DNA from: Fumia sp045615345 | GTDB lineage: Bacteria > Bacillota > Clostridia > Oscillospirales > Ruminococcaceae | NCBI GenBank assembly: GCA_045615345.1 | Contig: JAZLER010000002.1 | Location: 1-64,000, forward strand | Length of the DNA: 64,000 nucleotides | Reading direction: 5' to 3' | Shown: one piece after another, positions 50,570 through 60,303 of the stretch | Position numbering within the stretch: the first letter of the stretch is position 1 | Layout: the number at the start of each line of letters is the position of its first letter | Notes under the pieces: model-generated | Told to the model about the DNA's origin: nothing | What the model saw: only the letters and a program-made list of their open reading frames with translations | Database searches by the model: none | Position numbers and translations under genes: made by a program

Positions 50570-51883
50570 GTGAAAAAAAGATATCTTTGCTTTTTTATTG
50601 CATTGACTTTTCTTTTTGGTGGTTGTACCTTTACGGGCAGAAATGTTGACAGCCTTCTGCGACCGCCGATACTTTCCGATGAACAGAATGATATCTGGAA
50701 AGTGCTTAAAAAGTCTGATCCTGAAAACAGTATAAAGCTTGTATATCCCCAGAAAGGTGAAAATCGTTCTGCGATACTCCTTGTGAATATAGACAATGAG
50801 CCCGGTGATGAGGCGGTGGTGTTTTTCCAGACAGCTTCAGCTGTATCGGCATCACCTGTCGGCATTAAAATTCTTGATAAAAAAGATGGCGAATGGTCTT
50901 TTGTGTCGGAAATGGCACTTGATGGTATCCAGATTGAAGATGTTTCCCTTCTGAATGTGGGAACAGGTATTCCGGTTATGGCAATTGGTCTTAATTATAC
51001 TGCAGACGGCAGCCATATGCTCAAGGTTTTACAGTTTGACGGAAAAGATATGCACACTGTTTTTTCGGGAAATTATCAGGTTAAAGAATACTATGATATG
51101 GATTCTGACGGAAAAGACGATATCTTCATTGTTGAAAATCCCGAATCCGAAGTAAAAGTCTGGGCCCGTGCGTACGGATATGATAACAATGAGTTTATTG
51201 AAATGGGTGCTGTTACGGTAAACCCTGAAATTACTCATTATGTCACTGTCGCAAGAGGCAATACAGCACATGGTAAAGAATCGGTATTTGTTGACGGATA
51301 TAAGGGTACTGAGCTTATGACTACCGAGATTTTGTCTTATGACAAAGAAAAGTCGGTGCTTGTAAATCTTACCTATAACGGCGAAACACCCCAGAAATAT
51401 CCTGTTGACAGGGCACCTGTAGTCAGCTGCAGGGACTTGACAAACGATGGTATTGTTGAAGTTCCCGGTGTAAGACCGATGCCGGGGTACGATGAAACAG
51501 CAGATGATGTACTGTATCTTACAGACTGGTATCATTTTACCGACAGTGGTTATCTGAAGAAAAATTCGGCTTTTGTCAATACAACGCTTGGCTATATTTT
51601 TACCTATCCCGAAAACTGGATAGGTAAGGTTTCGGCAAAAAATATTTCTGAAAACGAAACAGGTTTTTATGAGTATAATGCTGAAGAGGAAACTTCAGGC
51701 GATGAGCTTTTATATCTTCGCGTGGCTACAAGAAGTGACTGGCTCGGGAAAAAGATTTCTTCCGAATATCAGCTTATAGATGCCGAGGGACAGATAGTTT
51801 ATCTTGCAAAAATATGTGATACGGATTCTTCCTTTGGAATTTCTGTATCAAAGGTGAAAGAATACTTTAACAGGATTTCTTAA
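50570..51883 (+). CDS. Lipoprotein upstream of a two-component system
   Basis: A 437-residue exported protein with a lipoprotein signal: basic MKKR, hydrophobic core, then FLFGGC (Cys19). The body is beta-rich with VCBS/FG-GAP-like repeats such as DMDSDGKDDIFIVE and NDGIVEVPGV. No enzyme motif is recognised. GTG start with AAGGAG upstream. Immediately followed (18 bp) by a response regulator and histidine kinase, so it may be a surface sensor or a regulated factor; inference only. Confidence 0.75.
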   Translation: MKKRYLCFFIALTFLFGGCTFTGRNVDSLLRPPILSDEQNDIWKVLKKSDPENSIKLVYPQKGENRSAILLVNIDNEPGDEAVVFFQTASAVSASPVGIKILDKKDGEWSFVSEMALDGIQIEDVSLLNVGTGIPVMAIGLNYTADGSHMLKVLQFDGKDMHTVFSGNYQVKEYYDMDSDGKDDIFIVENPESEVKVWARAYGYDNNEFIEMGAVTVNPEITHYVTVARGNTAHGKESVFVDGYKGTELMTTEILSYDKEKSVLVNLTYNGETPQKYPVDRAPVVSCRDLTNDGIVEVPGVRPMPGYDETADDVLYLTDWYHFTDSGYLKKNSAFVNTTLGYIFTYPENWIGKVSAKNISENETGFYEYNAEEETSGDELLYLRVATRSDWLGKKISSEYQLIDAEGQIVYLAKICDTDSSFGISVSKVKEYFNRIS

Positions 51884-51901
51884 AGAAAGGGGGAACTCAC
51901 T

Positions 51902-52600
51902 GTGAAAAGAGTTCTGGTTTGCGAGGACGAGGATGTAATCCGCGACTTTGTGGTTATAAATCTGCAAAGGGCAGGATACACCGTTGTCGATGTAAACTGT
52001 GGCGAGGATGCACTCAAAATCTACGATGAACAGAATGGCGATTTTGATGTGGCACTTTTAGATATTACAATGCCGGGAATAGACGGTTTTACCGTGTGTA
52101 AAGAACTCAGAAAAAGATCGGCTACTTTAGGAATAATTTTTCTTTCTGCGAAAACCCAGGAAATGGATAAAGTCAGTGGCCTTATGCTTGGCGCCGATGA
52201 CTATGTAACAAAGCCGTTCAGCCCTTCCGAAGTTGTGGCCAGGGTTGATGCGATTTATCGCAGAGTGTGTATGTCAAGCACCAACAGAAATGACAGTTCT
52301 TATATAAAAAGCGGACCTTTTGTACTTGACAACAAAGGCCGTACACTTACAAAAAACGGAAATCTTATCGATGTTACTCAGGTTGAATACCAGATTATGG
52401 AACTTCTCCTTAAAAACAAGGGGGTTGCACTTGAACGGAACAAAATCCTTAACGAAATCTGGGGCGAGAACTATTATAATGACGATAAAATTGTAGATGT
52501 TAATATCAGGCGTTTAAGGATAAAAATCGAGGATGAACCCTCTGAGCCGGTATTTATCCAGACAATCTGGGGATACGGGTACAAATGGTGTGATAAATAA
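51902..52600 (+). CDS. OmpR/PhoB-family response regulator
   Basis: A 232-residue two-domain regulator. Receiver (1-120): acidic pair in CEDEDVIRD, phosphorylated Asp in VALLDITMPG (about residue 54), Ser in IIFLSAK, Lys in VTKPFSPSE. DNA-binding winged helix (about 135-232): LTKNGNLIDVTQVEYQIMELL, VDVNIRRLRIKIE, TIWGYGYKW. GTG start after AAAGGGGGAAC. The partner kinase starts 18 bp later. Confidence 0.95.
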   Translation: MKRVLVCEDEDVIRDFVVINLQRAGYTVVDVNCGEDALKIYDEQNGDFDVALLDITMPGIDGFTVCKELRKRSATLGIIFLSAKTQEMDKVSGLMLGADDYVTKPFSPSEVVARVDAIYRRVCMSSTNRNDSSYIKSGPFVLDNKGRTLTKNGNLIDVTQVEYQIMELLLKNKGVALERNKILNEIWGENYYNDDKIVDVNIRRLRIKIEDEPSEPVFIQTIWGYGYKWCDK

Positions 52601-52618
52601 AGTTAGGGAGTGTGCCGG

Positions 52619-54040
52619 GTGGCTTTTAAGAGTATTGCACAGCGTTGGTTTGTAAACAGCTTTGCCGTTATTCTTGCTATATTGCTTACCGTTGTGGCGG
52701 TGAGTGGAATCTTCATAAGAAATTACTATTATTCCTCTGTGCGCCAGGCACTGAATTATAAGGCGGAGTCTGCATCGGATATGATAATGCAGTATTCGCA
52801 GAATAATAGTTTTTCCAACACAATGCGAAGCTATGTTGAATCTTTTCCCGATAAGGATTTTATCGAACTTATGGCGATAGATACTTACGGAAAAGTGTCA
52901 ATTACATCAAGCGGTTTTGTTTATTCAAAAAAAGACCGTATGCCGGATTACAGCGATGCGCTTGAGAATGTCGATGGAACAGGATACTATATCGGCAAGT
53001 TCAACGGCCAGAAAATAATGGCTGTGACAAAGCTCGCAGGAGTGGTAAACAACGAAATTTCAGCATTAAGATTTGTGGTTTCTTTAGAGCATGTTGATGC
53101 TATGATTTTTCAGCTTGTGGCAGTTATTGCCCTTGCGGTGCTTGCAGTACTTGTCCTTGTATTCATATCAGGGCTTCTGTTTGTAAGAAGTATTGTAAAG
53201 CCGGTCCGCGAAATAGGTGTTGCCGCAAGAAAAATTGCAGGTGGCGATTTTAAAAGCCGTATTGAAAAAACTTCTGATGACGAAGTCGGTGAGCTTTGCG
53301 AAACCGTAAACTTTATGGCAGATGAGCTTGAAACCAACGAGAGAATGAAAAATGAATTTATTTCCTCGGTTTCCCATGAACTCCGCACTCCGCTTACAGC
53401 TATCAAAGGCTGGGCTGAAACACTTATTGATACTGAAAACTATGATGTTACCACCATGAAAAAAGGTATGAAGGTAATCAGTTCCGAAACCGAAAGACTT
53501 TCTGAGATGGTTGAAGAGCTTCTGGACTTTTCGCGTATCCAGAGCGGAAGATTCAGCCTTAATATCCAGAAGATGGACCTTCTTGCCGAACTTGGTGAGG
53601 CAGCGCTTATTTATGCCGACAAAGCAAGAAAAGAAGATATCGAATTTATCTATGACGAGCCTGAAATGCTCCCCGTTATTTACGGAGATAAAAACAGACT
53701 TCGTCAGGTGTTTATAAATGTTATTGACAATGCTATTAAATATTCCGATGCGGGCGGGCGCGTGAAAATTGAGGTTTTTGCACGCGAGGAAAATATTATG
53801 ATTACCGTTTCGGATTCGGGTTGCGGAATAGCTCCCGAGGATTTGCCGATGATAAAGAAAAAGTTTTATAAGGCAAATCATACAAGGCGCGGTTCGGGAA
53901 TAGGACTTGCAGTTGTAAACGAGATTATTACCATGCACAATGGTACAATTGATATTGAAAGTACTTTGAATGTAGGGACAACGGTAATAATCACAATTCC
54001 TTTTAACATTCCGGAAGAACCCGAGAAAGGAACAGAATAA
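52619..54040 (+). CDS. Sensor histidine kinase
   Basis: A 473-residue class I kinase: two transmembrane segments (about 10-32 and 162-190) around a ~130-residue extracytoplasmic domain, HAMP (about 190-243), HisKA with SSVSHELRTPLTAIKGW (His), and a HATPase with NVIDNAIKYSD, VSDSGCGI and RGSGIGLAVV. The GTG at 52619 is used because AGGGAG lies 8 bp upstream; the GTG at 52610 is inside it. Acts with the preceding regulator; signal unknown. Confidence 0.95.
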   Translation: MAFKSIAQRWFVNSFAVILAILLTVVAVSGIFIRNYYYSSVRQALNYKAESASDMIMQYSQNNSFSNTMRSYVESFPDKDFIELMAIDTYGKVSITSSGFVYSKKDRMPDYSDALENVDGTGYYIGKFNGQKIMAVTKLAGVVNNEISALRFVVSLEHVDAMIFQLVAVIALAVLAVLVLVFISGLLFVRSIVKPVREIGVAARKIAGGDFKSRIEKTSDDEVGELCETVNFMADELETNERMKNEFISSVSHELRTPLTAIKGWAETLIDTENYDVTTMKKGMKVISSETERLSEMVEELLDFSRIQSGRFSLNIQKMDLLAELGEAALIYADKARKEDIEFIYDEPEMLPVIYGDKNRLRQVFINVIDNAIKYSDAGGRVKIEVFAREENIMITVSDSGCGIAPEDLPMIKKKFYKANHTRRGSGIGLAVVNEIITMHNGTIDIESTLNVGTTVIITIPFNIPEEPEKGTE

Positions 54041-54963
54041 TGGGTAAAAATTTTAAAACTTCAATAGGCGGTCAGGCTGTACTTGAGGGCGTTATGATGA
54101 GAGGTCCGCGCAAATCTGCTATGGCTGTCAGAAAACCTGATAAATCGGTTTATCTTGAGGAGTGGGATAACCCTCCGCCAAAGAAAATTTCAAAAGTTCC
54201 GTTTGTCAGGGGCTCGTTTAACTTTGTTTACAGTATGATGGACGGTTATAAATGCCTTATGAAATCAGCTGAAATTTCTACTGAGGGACTTGAGGAGGAA
54301 ACTCAGAGCAAGTTTGAAAAATGGCTTGAAGAAAAATGCGGCGAATGGCTTATGAAGATAATTATGGTTATCGCTTCTGTTTTTGGTGTGGCTGTTTCTG
54401 TGGTGCTTTTTATGTTTTTGCCTGCACTTTTAGTGTCTGCTGTTAAAAACTTTCTGCCTTCGTGGAGTCTTTCACTAGTAGAAGGAATTATCAAGATCAT
54501 AATTTTTGTAGGATACCTTTCACTTGTTTCTTTAATTCCAGATATGAAAAGACTTTTTCAGTACCATGGTGCGGAGCATAAGACAATTTTCTGCTATGAA
54601 GCCGGTGAAGAACTTACTGTTGAGAATGTAAGAAAACAAAAGCGTTTTCATCCCAGATGCGGTACAAGTTTTATTTTTATCTCACTTGCACTCAGTATCC
54701 TGGTGTTCTCGGTTGTGACATGGAGCAATCCTCTTATAAGAACACTTCTTAAAATAGTTTTGCTCCCCGTGGTTGTAGGAATTGCTTATGAGCTTATAAA
54801 ACTTGCAGGGAAATACGATAATCTTTTTACAAGAATTATTTCTTTCCCGGGACTGCAGATACAGAAAATCACTACTAAAGAACCTGATGATGAGCAGATT
54901 GAGATTGCAATTGCATCAATGAAACCCGTTTTGCCTGAAGTTGAGGGTGAAGATAAGTGGTAA
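54040..54963 (+). CDS. DUF1385 membrane protein (YqhQ-like)
   Basis: A 307-residue protein of the DUF1385 family. The signature GGQAVLEGVMMRGP at the N-terminus, about four transmembrane helices (about 105-260), and EHKTIFCYEAGEELTVENV with RCGTSFI are present. Function unknown; its gene regularly precedes prmC in Clostridia, as here. It overlaps the kinase stop by 1 bp (TAATG). Confidence 0.9.
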   Translation: MGKNFKTSIGGQAVLEGVMMRGPRKSAMAVRKPDKSVYLEEWDNPPPKKISKVPFVRGSFNFVYSMMDGYKCLMKSAEISTEGLEEETQSKFEKWLEEKCGEWLMKIIMVIASVFGVAVSVVLFMFLPALLVSAVKNFLPSWSLSLVEGIIKIIIFVGYLSLVSLIPDMKRLFQYHGAEHKTIFCYEAGEELTVENVRKQKRFHPRCGTSFIFISLALSILVFSVVTWSNPLIRTLLKIVLLPVVVGIAYELIKLAGKYDNLFTRIISFPGLQIQKITTKEPDDEQIEIAIASMKPVLPEVEGEDKW

Positions 54964-55793
54964 GCCTTAAACTGATTTCGGAAGACATAAAAAATGCTCT
55001 GAAAGAAGTAACACAAGACTGTTCCTTTGAAGCACGGGAAATAGTAAAGTCCGTTTTTTTGGTCAGTAACAGTGATATAATATTCGGCAAAGAGGTTGAA
55101 GTTTCAGAAAAACAACATAAACTCCTCAAAAGAATTGTTTCCAAAAGAAAAGAAAGATACCCTTTGCAGTATATTTTAGGGTCGTGGGATTTTTATGGAA
55201 GAGAATTTCTGGTAGGAGAGGGCGTTCTTATCCCACGCGCTGATACTGAGATTATTGTCGAAAAGTCGCTTGAGTTTTTAAATAAAATCAGTGCACCTTC
55301 AGTGCTCGATTTGTGTAGTGGAAGCGGTTGTATTGCAATTACCTTAAAACTTGAAAAAGCTGGTGCAAAGGTAAAGGCAGTGGAAAAATCCGAAAAGGCA
55401 TTTGGCTATCTTAAAAGCAATTGTGAGAAACTTGGCGCCGATATAAACTGTGTTTTAGCAGATGCCCTTAATTGTGATGTGGGAGAGGAATTTGATTTGA
55501 TAGTTTCAAATCCCCCGTATCTCACAAAAGAGGATATGGATAATCTTCAGGCTGAGGTGAAATGTGAGCCTGAGATGGCACTTTACGGCGAAGAGGACGG
55601 CTTGTTTTTTTACAAAGAGCTTACCCGTATTTATGCAAATAAGGTTAAAAAAGGCGGTATGCTCATATATGAAATCGGCGATGGTCAGCACAAAAGTGTG
55701 GCAGAAATCCTTTTGCAAAATGGATTTTATGATATTTGCCAAATAAAAGATTATAATGGTATAATAAGATGTGTTGCGGGAATAAAACCGTGA
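54957..55793 (+). CDS. prmC: Peptide chain release factor N(5)-glutamine methyltransferase
   Basis: A 278-residue enzyme methylating the GGQ glutamine of RF1/RF2. The N-terminal domain is followed by the SAM motif VLDLCSGSGCIAI (about residue 115) and catalytic NPPY in LIVSNPPYLTKED (about residue 184). It overlaps the DUF1385 gene by 7 bp with a GTG start preceded by GAGGG. The usual prfA partner is not in the window. Confidence 0.95.
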   Translation: MVSLKLISEDIKNALKEVTQDCSFEAREIVKSVFLVSNSDIIFGKEVEVSEKQHKLLKRIVSKRKERYPLQYILGSWDFYGREFLVGEGVLIPRADTEIIVEKSLEFLNKISAPSVLDLCSGSGCIAITLKLEKAGAKVKAVEKSEKAFGYLKSNCEKLGADINCVLADALNCDVGEEFDLIVSNPPYLTKEDMDNLQAEVKCEPEMALYGEEDGLFFYKELTRIYANKVKKGGMLIYEIGDGQHKSVAEILLQNGFYDICQIKDYNGIIRCVAGIKP

Positions 55794-55819
55794 TGCTTTT
55801 GAGAAAGGATAGAAGATTT

Positions 55820-56989
55820 ATGGCTAAATTAAAAGAAAATAAAGTGACAGACGAAAAACAGTCTGCCAAGATGAGAGCATTGCAGACAGCAATCGACCAG
55901 ATTGAAAAAGCTTACGGTGCAGGCTCTATTATGAAACTTGGACAGACAACAACACTTAATGTTGATGTTATTCCCACAGGCTCTCTGGGACTTGATATCG
56001 CTCTTGGCGTGGGCGGTGTGCCCAAGGGAAGAATTGTTGAAATTTATGGCCCTGAATCTTCAGGTAAAACAACCGTTGCTTTGCAGATGGTAGCACAGGC
56101 TCAGAAACAGGGTGGTACAGCTGCTTTTATCGATGTTGAGCATGCTCTTGACCCCGTTTATGCGCAATCACTCGGCGTTGAAATCGATGATCTTTTGGTT
56201 TCTCAGCCTGATACAGGTGAACAGGCGCTCGAAATTACCGAGGCATTGGTGCGCTCAGGTGCTATTGATATCGTTGTAATTGACTCGGTTGCGGCTATGG
56301 TTACAAAAGCTGAAATCGAAGGCGATATGGGTGAAAGCCATGTGGGACTTCAGGCAAGACTTATGTCCCAGGCTATGAGAAAACTTACAGGTATCATCGG
56401 CAAATCCAACTGCGTTGCTATTTTTATCAACCAGATAAGAGAAAAAATCGGCGTTATGTTCGGCAACCCTGAAACTACAACAGGCGGCCGTGCACTTAAA
56501 TATTTTGCAACAATCCGTATCGATGTAAGAAAAGGCGAGGCAATCAAAGACGGTAATGAAATCATAGGTAATGTTACCAAATGTAAGGTTGTTAAAAACA
56601 AGGTTGCACCTCCTTTCAAAGAATGCGTATTTGACCTGCTTTATGGTGAAGGTACTTCTTACGAAGGAGAAATTATCGATATCGGTACAGCACTCGGTGT
56701 GATTGTTAAATCAGGCTCATGGTACAGCTACAAGAACGAGAGAGTCGGTCAGGGCAAGGAAAAAGTACGCCAGTACCTCAGAGAAAACCCCGAAGTTGCT
56801 TCTGAAATCGAACAGATTATCAGGGATAATATGGACAAACTTGTTTTCGCTCCTTCCAAAGGAACAAAAGGTGGAAACATCGAAATCCGTAAGGATGCAG
56901 AACCTAAAGAAACTGCACCTAAAAACACTGCCGATGCGCTCACAGACATTGTTCTGGATGTAGAGGCGGATATCGAAGATTTTGAATAA
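55820..56989 (+). CDS. recA: Recombinase RecA
   Basis: A 389-residue ATPase for homologous recombination and SOS induction. Walker A GPESSGKTTVAL (about residue 79), Walker B IVVIDSVAAMV, DNA-binding loops L1 (EGDMGESHVGLQAR) and L2 (IGVMFGNPETTTGGRALK), and a C-terminal acidic tail. ATG at 55820 follows AAAGGA. I saw no LexA box in the short upstream gap; expression may come from the upstream operon. Confidence 0.98.
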   Translation: MAKLKENKVTDEKQSAKMRALQTAIDQIEKAYGAGSIMKLGQTTTLNVDVIPTGSLGLDIALGVGGVPKGRIVEIYGPESSGKTTVALQMVAQAQKQGGTAAFIDVEHALDPVYAQSLGVEIDDLLVSQPDTGEQALEITEALVRSGAIDIVVIDSVAAMVTKAEIEGDMGESHVGLQARLMSQAMRKLTGIIGKSNCVAIFINQIREKIGVMFGNPETTTGGRALKYFATIRIDVRKGEAIKDGNEIIGNVTKCKVVKNKVAPPFKECVFDLLYGEGTSYEGEIIDIGTALGVIVKSGSWYSYKNERVGQGKEKVRQYLRENPEVASEIEQIIRDNMDKLVFAPSKGTKGGNIEIRKDAEPKETAPKNTADALTDIVLDVEADIEDFE

Positions 56990-57591
56990 TGATAATAACA
57001 GATATTTTTAAGAAAAAAGGTACTCGCTATCAACTTGAGGTTGACGGCGAGTATTGGACTATTCTCGATATTGAAATTATAGCCGATTTTCATCTTAAAA
57101 AAGGGATGGAAATTTCCGAAGATTTAAAAGATGAAGTACAGTCTGCCGCAGATTACAGGCGTGGGAAAGAGTACGCGCTTTATCTTTTGGGATACAGGGA
57201 TCACTGCAGAGCTGAGCTTATAAAAAAGCTTACAAAAAGTGTAGATATATCCGTTGCAGAAAAAATCGCGGACAGGATGGAAGAACTTGACCTTTTAAAC
57301 GATGAAAGGTATGCCGAAAAACTTGCAAAATATCTCACAACTGTCAAAAAACGCGGTCCCCGCAGAGTTTTGCAGGAGATGGTCTTAAAGGGTGTTGACA
57401 AAAATATCGCCAAAGAAGCGATAGCATCCCTTGAAATCACCTGCGACCCGTTGGAAGAACTTATCGAGAAGAGGTATATCGGGTATCTTTCTGATGAAAA
57501 GGGCATTAAGAAAACCATTGCGGCCCTTATGAGAAGAGGATACGATTATAGCTCGATTACCGATGCTATTTCAAAATTTACGGAGGAATAA
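56989..57591 (+). CDS. recX: RecX regulatory protein
   Basis: A 200-residue RecX protein that modulates RecA filaments. Three-helix repeats are visible (ALYLLGYRDHCRAELIKKL, VDKNIAKEAIASLE, IAALMRRGYDYSSITDAI). It overlaps the recA stop by 1 bp (TAATG), so translation is coupled and levels are tied to RecA. Confidence 0.93.
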   Translation: MIITDIFKKKGTRYQLEVDGEYWTILDIEIIADFHLKKGMEISEDLKDEVQSAADYRRGKEYALYLLGYRDHCRAELIKKLTKSVDISVAEKIADRMEELDLLNDERYAEKLAKYLTTVKKRGPRRVLQEMVLKGVDKNIAKEAIASLEITCDPLEELIEKRYIGYLSDEKGIKKTIAALMRRGYDYSSITDAISKFTEE

Positions 57592-57592
57592 T

Positions 57593-58921
57593 ATGTCTTT
57601 AAAGGTGGGAATGGTTTCTTTGGGATGTCCCAAAAACCAGGTAGATGCAGAAATTTTACTTAAAAAAATAAAAGATAACGGCTTTACCCTCGAACCCGAT
57701 TCGGGGAGCAGTGATGTTATTATTATAAATACCTGCGGGTTTATCGAAAGTGCAAAAAAGGAAGCTATCGAAAATATTCTGGAATTCATTACTCTTAAAA
57801 ATGAGGGAAGAATTAAAAAAATCATTGTAACAGGTTGTCTTGCAGAGCGTTACCGTGAAGAAATTATCGAAGAAATGCCCGAAGTCGATGCTGTTGTAGG
57901 TATCGGCAGTAACGATAAAATCATCGAGATTTTAAAAGATGTACTGAATGATAGAAAGGTTACTTCTTTCGGCGATAAAACTTGTTTGCCGCTTGAGGGC
58001 GAAAGGCTTCTCACAACATTACCTTTTTATGCGTATATAAAAATTGCAGAGGGGTGCGATAACCGTTGCTCTTACTGTGCAATCCCTGATATAAGAGGTA
58101 AATTCAGAAGTCGTCCTATTGAAAACATTTTGAATGAAGCGAAAACGCTCGCTCAGAGAGGTGTTAAGGAACTCATAGTTGTAGCACAGGATACCACAAG
58201 ATACGGCGAGGATTTGTATGGTGAATATAAACTTGCAGATTTACTCCGTGAGTTATGCAAAATTGACGGATTTAAATGGATAAGAGTGCTTTATGCATAT
58301 CCCGAGAGAATTACAGATGAGCTTTTAGAGGTTATTGCAACTGAAGAAAAAATTGCAAAATACCTTGATATGCCGATACAGCATTGTAACGGCGAAGTGC
58401 TTAAGAATATGAACAGACCGGGCAACCGCGAAAAACTCGAAGCTCTTATAAAGAAGATAAGAGAAAAAGTTCCTGGTATTACCCTCAGAACCACCCTTAT
58501 TGCAGGTTTCCCCGGAGAAACCGATGAGCAGTTTGAGGAACTTTGTGAGTTTGCAAAGGAAATGGATTTTGAAAGACTTGGTTGTTTTGCATATTCTCCT
58601 GAGGAAAATACCAAAGCAGGCGAGATGGAAAATCAGCTTCCCGAAGATGTGAAATCTCATCGTGCAGAGATAATAACCGATGCACAGATTACCTCAATGA
58701 TAATGAAAAACGAAGAAAAAATCGGTAAAACAGTTACTGTTGTTACAGAAGGTTTTGACCGTTTGGGTGAATGCTATTTCGGTAGAAGCGAAAGCGATGC
58801 ACCCGAGATTGATGGCAAGATTTTCTTTACATCTGATAAAAAACTTGAGATTGGCGATTTCACAGAAGTTTTAATTGAAGACACACTGGATGTAGACCTT
58901 TTAGGTTCGGCAGTGAATTAA
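57593..58921 (+). CDS. rimO: Ribosomal protein S12 methylthiotransferase
   Basis: A 442-residue radical SAM enzyme adding a methylthio group to S12 Asp. Domains: UPF0004 (N-terminal, with SLGCPKNQVDAE, CGFIESAK and TGCLAERY cysteines), radical SAM with GCDNRCSYCAIP (about residue 155), and C-terminal TRAM. ATG at 57593 follows GGAGGA, 1 bp after recX, hence one transcript. A second methylthiotransferase, miaB, is further on. Confidence 0.96.
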   Translation: MSLKVGMVSLGCPKNQVDAEILLKKIKDNGFTLEPDSGSSDVIIINTCGFIESAKKEAIENILEFITLKNEGRIKKIIVTGCLAERYREEIIEEMPEVDAVVGIGSNDKIIEILKDVLNDRKVTSFGDKTCLPLEGERLLTTLPFYAYIKIAEGCDNRCSYCAIPDIRGKFRSRPIENILNEAKTLAQRGVKELIVVAQDTTRYGEDLYGEYKLADLLRELCKIDGFKWIRVLYAYPERITDELLEVIATEEKIAKYLDMPIQHCNGEVLKNMNRPGNREKLEALIKKIREKVPGITLRTTLIAGFPGETDEQFEELCEFAKEMDFERLGCFAYSPEENTKAGEMENQLPEDVKSHRAEIITDAQITSMIMKNEEKIGKTVTVVTEGFDRLGECYFGRSESDAPEIDGKIFFTSDKKLEIGDFTEVLIEDTLDVDLLGSAVN

Positions 58922-58935
58922 AGGAGAGTTTAAAA

Positions 58936-59502
58936 ATGAATACACCTAATAAGCTTACAATAATAAGAATTATTTTGGCCCCGGTTTTTCTTTTCTTTTT
59001 GCTTTGTAATTTTATAAAATTCAATTTTTTATGGGCACTTATAATTTTTGCAATTGCGTCTGTTACCGATGCGCTTGACGGACATCTTGCAAGAAAACAT
59101 AATCTTATCACAAATTTTGGTAAGTTTTTAGATCCGCTTGCTGATAAAATACTCGTGTTTTCAGCACTTATTGCTTTTATCGAGATGGAACTTGCTTCCT
59201 CTGTTGCAATTGTGATTATGATGGCAAGGGAGTTTTTGGTAACTTCCTTAAGACTTGTGGCTTCCGATAATGGTACTGTAATCGCTGCAAGTAAACTTGG
59301 TAAACTTAAAACCGCTATGACTATGGCGAGTATCGTTATAATCTTGTGCATACTTTCAGTATCTCAGTTTATCCCGTTTATTACATTGGACCAGCTTACA
59401 CTCATAAGCAATATTCTTATCTGGATTGCAACTGCGATAACACTTTTGTCAGGTGCTGAATATCTTATTAAAAACAGAGAACATTTTTTAAGCGATAAAT
59501 AA
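58936..59502 (+). CDS. pgsA: CDP-diacylglycerol--glycerol-3-phosphate phosphatidyltransferase
   Basis: A 188-residue membrane enzyme of phosphatidylglycerol synthesis. The CDP-alcohol phosphotransferase motif is complete: DALDGHLARKHN...GKFLDPLADK (about residues 46-72). About five transmembrane helices. RBS AAAGGAGAG, 14 bp after rimO. Confidence 0.94.
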   Translation: MNTPNKLTIIRIILAPVFLFFLLCNFIKFNFLWALIIFAIASVTDALDGHLARKHNLITNFGKFLDPLADKILVFSALIAFIEMELASSVAIVIMMAREFLVTSLRLVASDNGTVIAASKLGKLKTAMTMASIVIILCILSVSQFIPFITLDQLTLISNILIWIATAITLLSGAEYLIKNREHFLSDK

Positions 59503-59523
59503 TTTCACAAAGGAATGAAGCTA

Positions 59524-60159
59524 ATGTTTACAAGGCTCAGAGCAGATATAAATGCGATAAAGGAAAGAGACCCTGCGGCAAGAAATACATTTGAAATTCT
59601 TTTGCTTTATTCGGGACTCCACGCAATAATGCTCCACCGTCCCGCACATTTTTTCTATAAGCATAAATTCTTTTTTACAGCGAGATTTATCTCGCAGTTT
59701 GCAAGGCTTATAACGGGAATTGAAATCCACCCGGGTGCTAAAATCGGCAAAGGGGTTTTTATCGACCACGGCAGTGGCGTGGTAATAGGCGAAACTACCG
59801 AGATTGGCGATGGCTGCACCATTTATCAGGGCGCTACTTTAGGTGGTACAGGTAAAGAAAAGGGAAAACGCCACCCTACCCTCGGCAAGAATGTATTAGT
59901 TGGTACGGGTGCAAAAATTTTAGGTCCGTTCAAGGTCGGAGATAATGCGAAAATTGCGGCAAATGCTGTGGTTTTAGAAGAAATTCCGCCGAACTCAACA
60001 GCAGTCGGTGTTCCTGCAAGAGTGGTAAAACAGAATGGTGTAAAGGTTTGTGAGGACTTAGACCAGATACATATTCCCGACCCCGTTTCTCAGGAACTTT
60101 GTGCTTTGCGCCATCGCATTGACAAACTTGAAAAACTTTTAAAAGAAGAGGAAAAATAA
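59524..60159 (+). CDS. cysE: Serine O-acetyltransferase
   Basis: A 211-residue enzyme making O-acetylserine for cysteine synthesis. N-terminal helices (ARNTFEILLLYSGLHAIMLHR) and a C-terminal left-handed beta-helix with hexapeptide repeats (IGKGVFIDHGSGVVIGET, GCTIYQGATLGGTGK) match the short EpsC form. ATG at 59524 has AAAGGA 9 bp upstream, unlike the ATG at 59515, which touches that site. Terminator follows. Confidence 0.94.
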   Translation: MFTRLRADINAIKERDPAARNTFEILLLYSGLHAIMLHRPAHFFYKHKFFFTARFISQFARLITGIEIHPGAKIGKGVFIDHGSGVVIGETTEIGDGCTIYQGATLGGTGKEKGKRHPTLGKNVLVGTGAKILGPFKVGDNAKIAANAVVLEEIPPNSTAVGVPARVVKQNGVKVCEDLDQIHIPDPVSQELCALRHRIDKLEKLLKEEEK

Positions 60160-60167
60160 CTTTTATA

Positions 60168-60206
60168 AAACACTTTTCCAAAGACGGAAAAGTGTTTGTT
60201 TTTTTA
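60168..60206 (+). terminator. Rho-independent terminator after cysE
   Basis: AAACACTTTTCC-AAAGAC-GGAAAAGTGTTT with a T tract. Confidence 0.9.
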
Positions 60207-60303
60207 TAAAAAATAGCTTGCCTTTTTCTTTAAAAAGTGGTAAAATTTATAATGTGGGAAATACTGTTTTTGAGTCGGTTTGCCAATGTCGGGAGGTTTT
60301 GTT

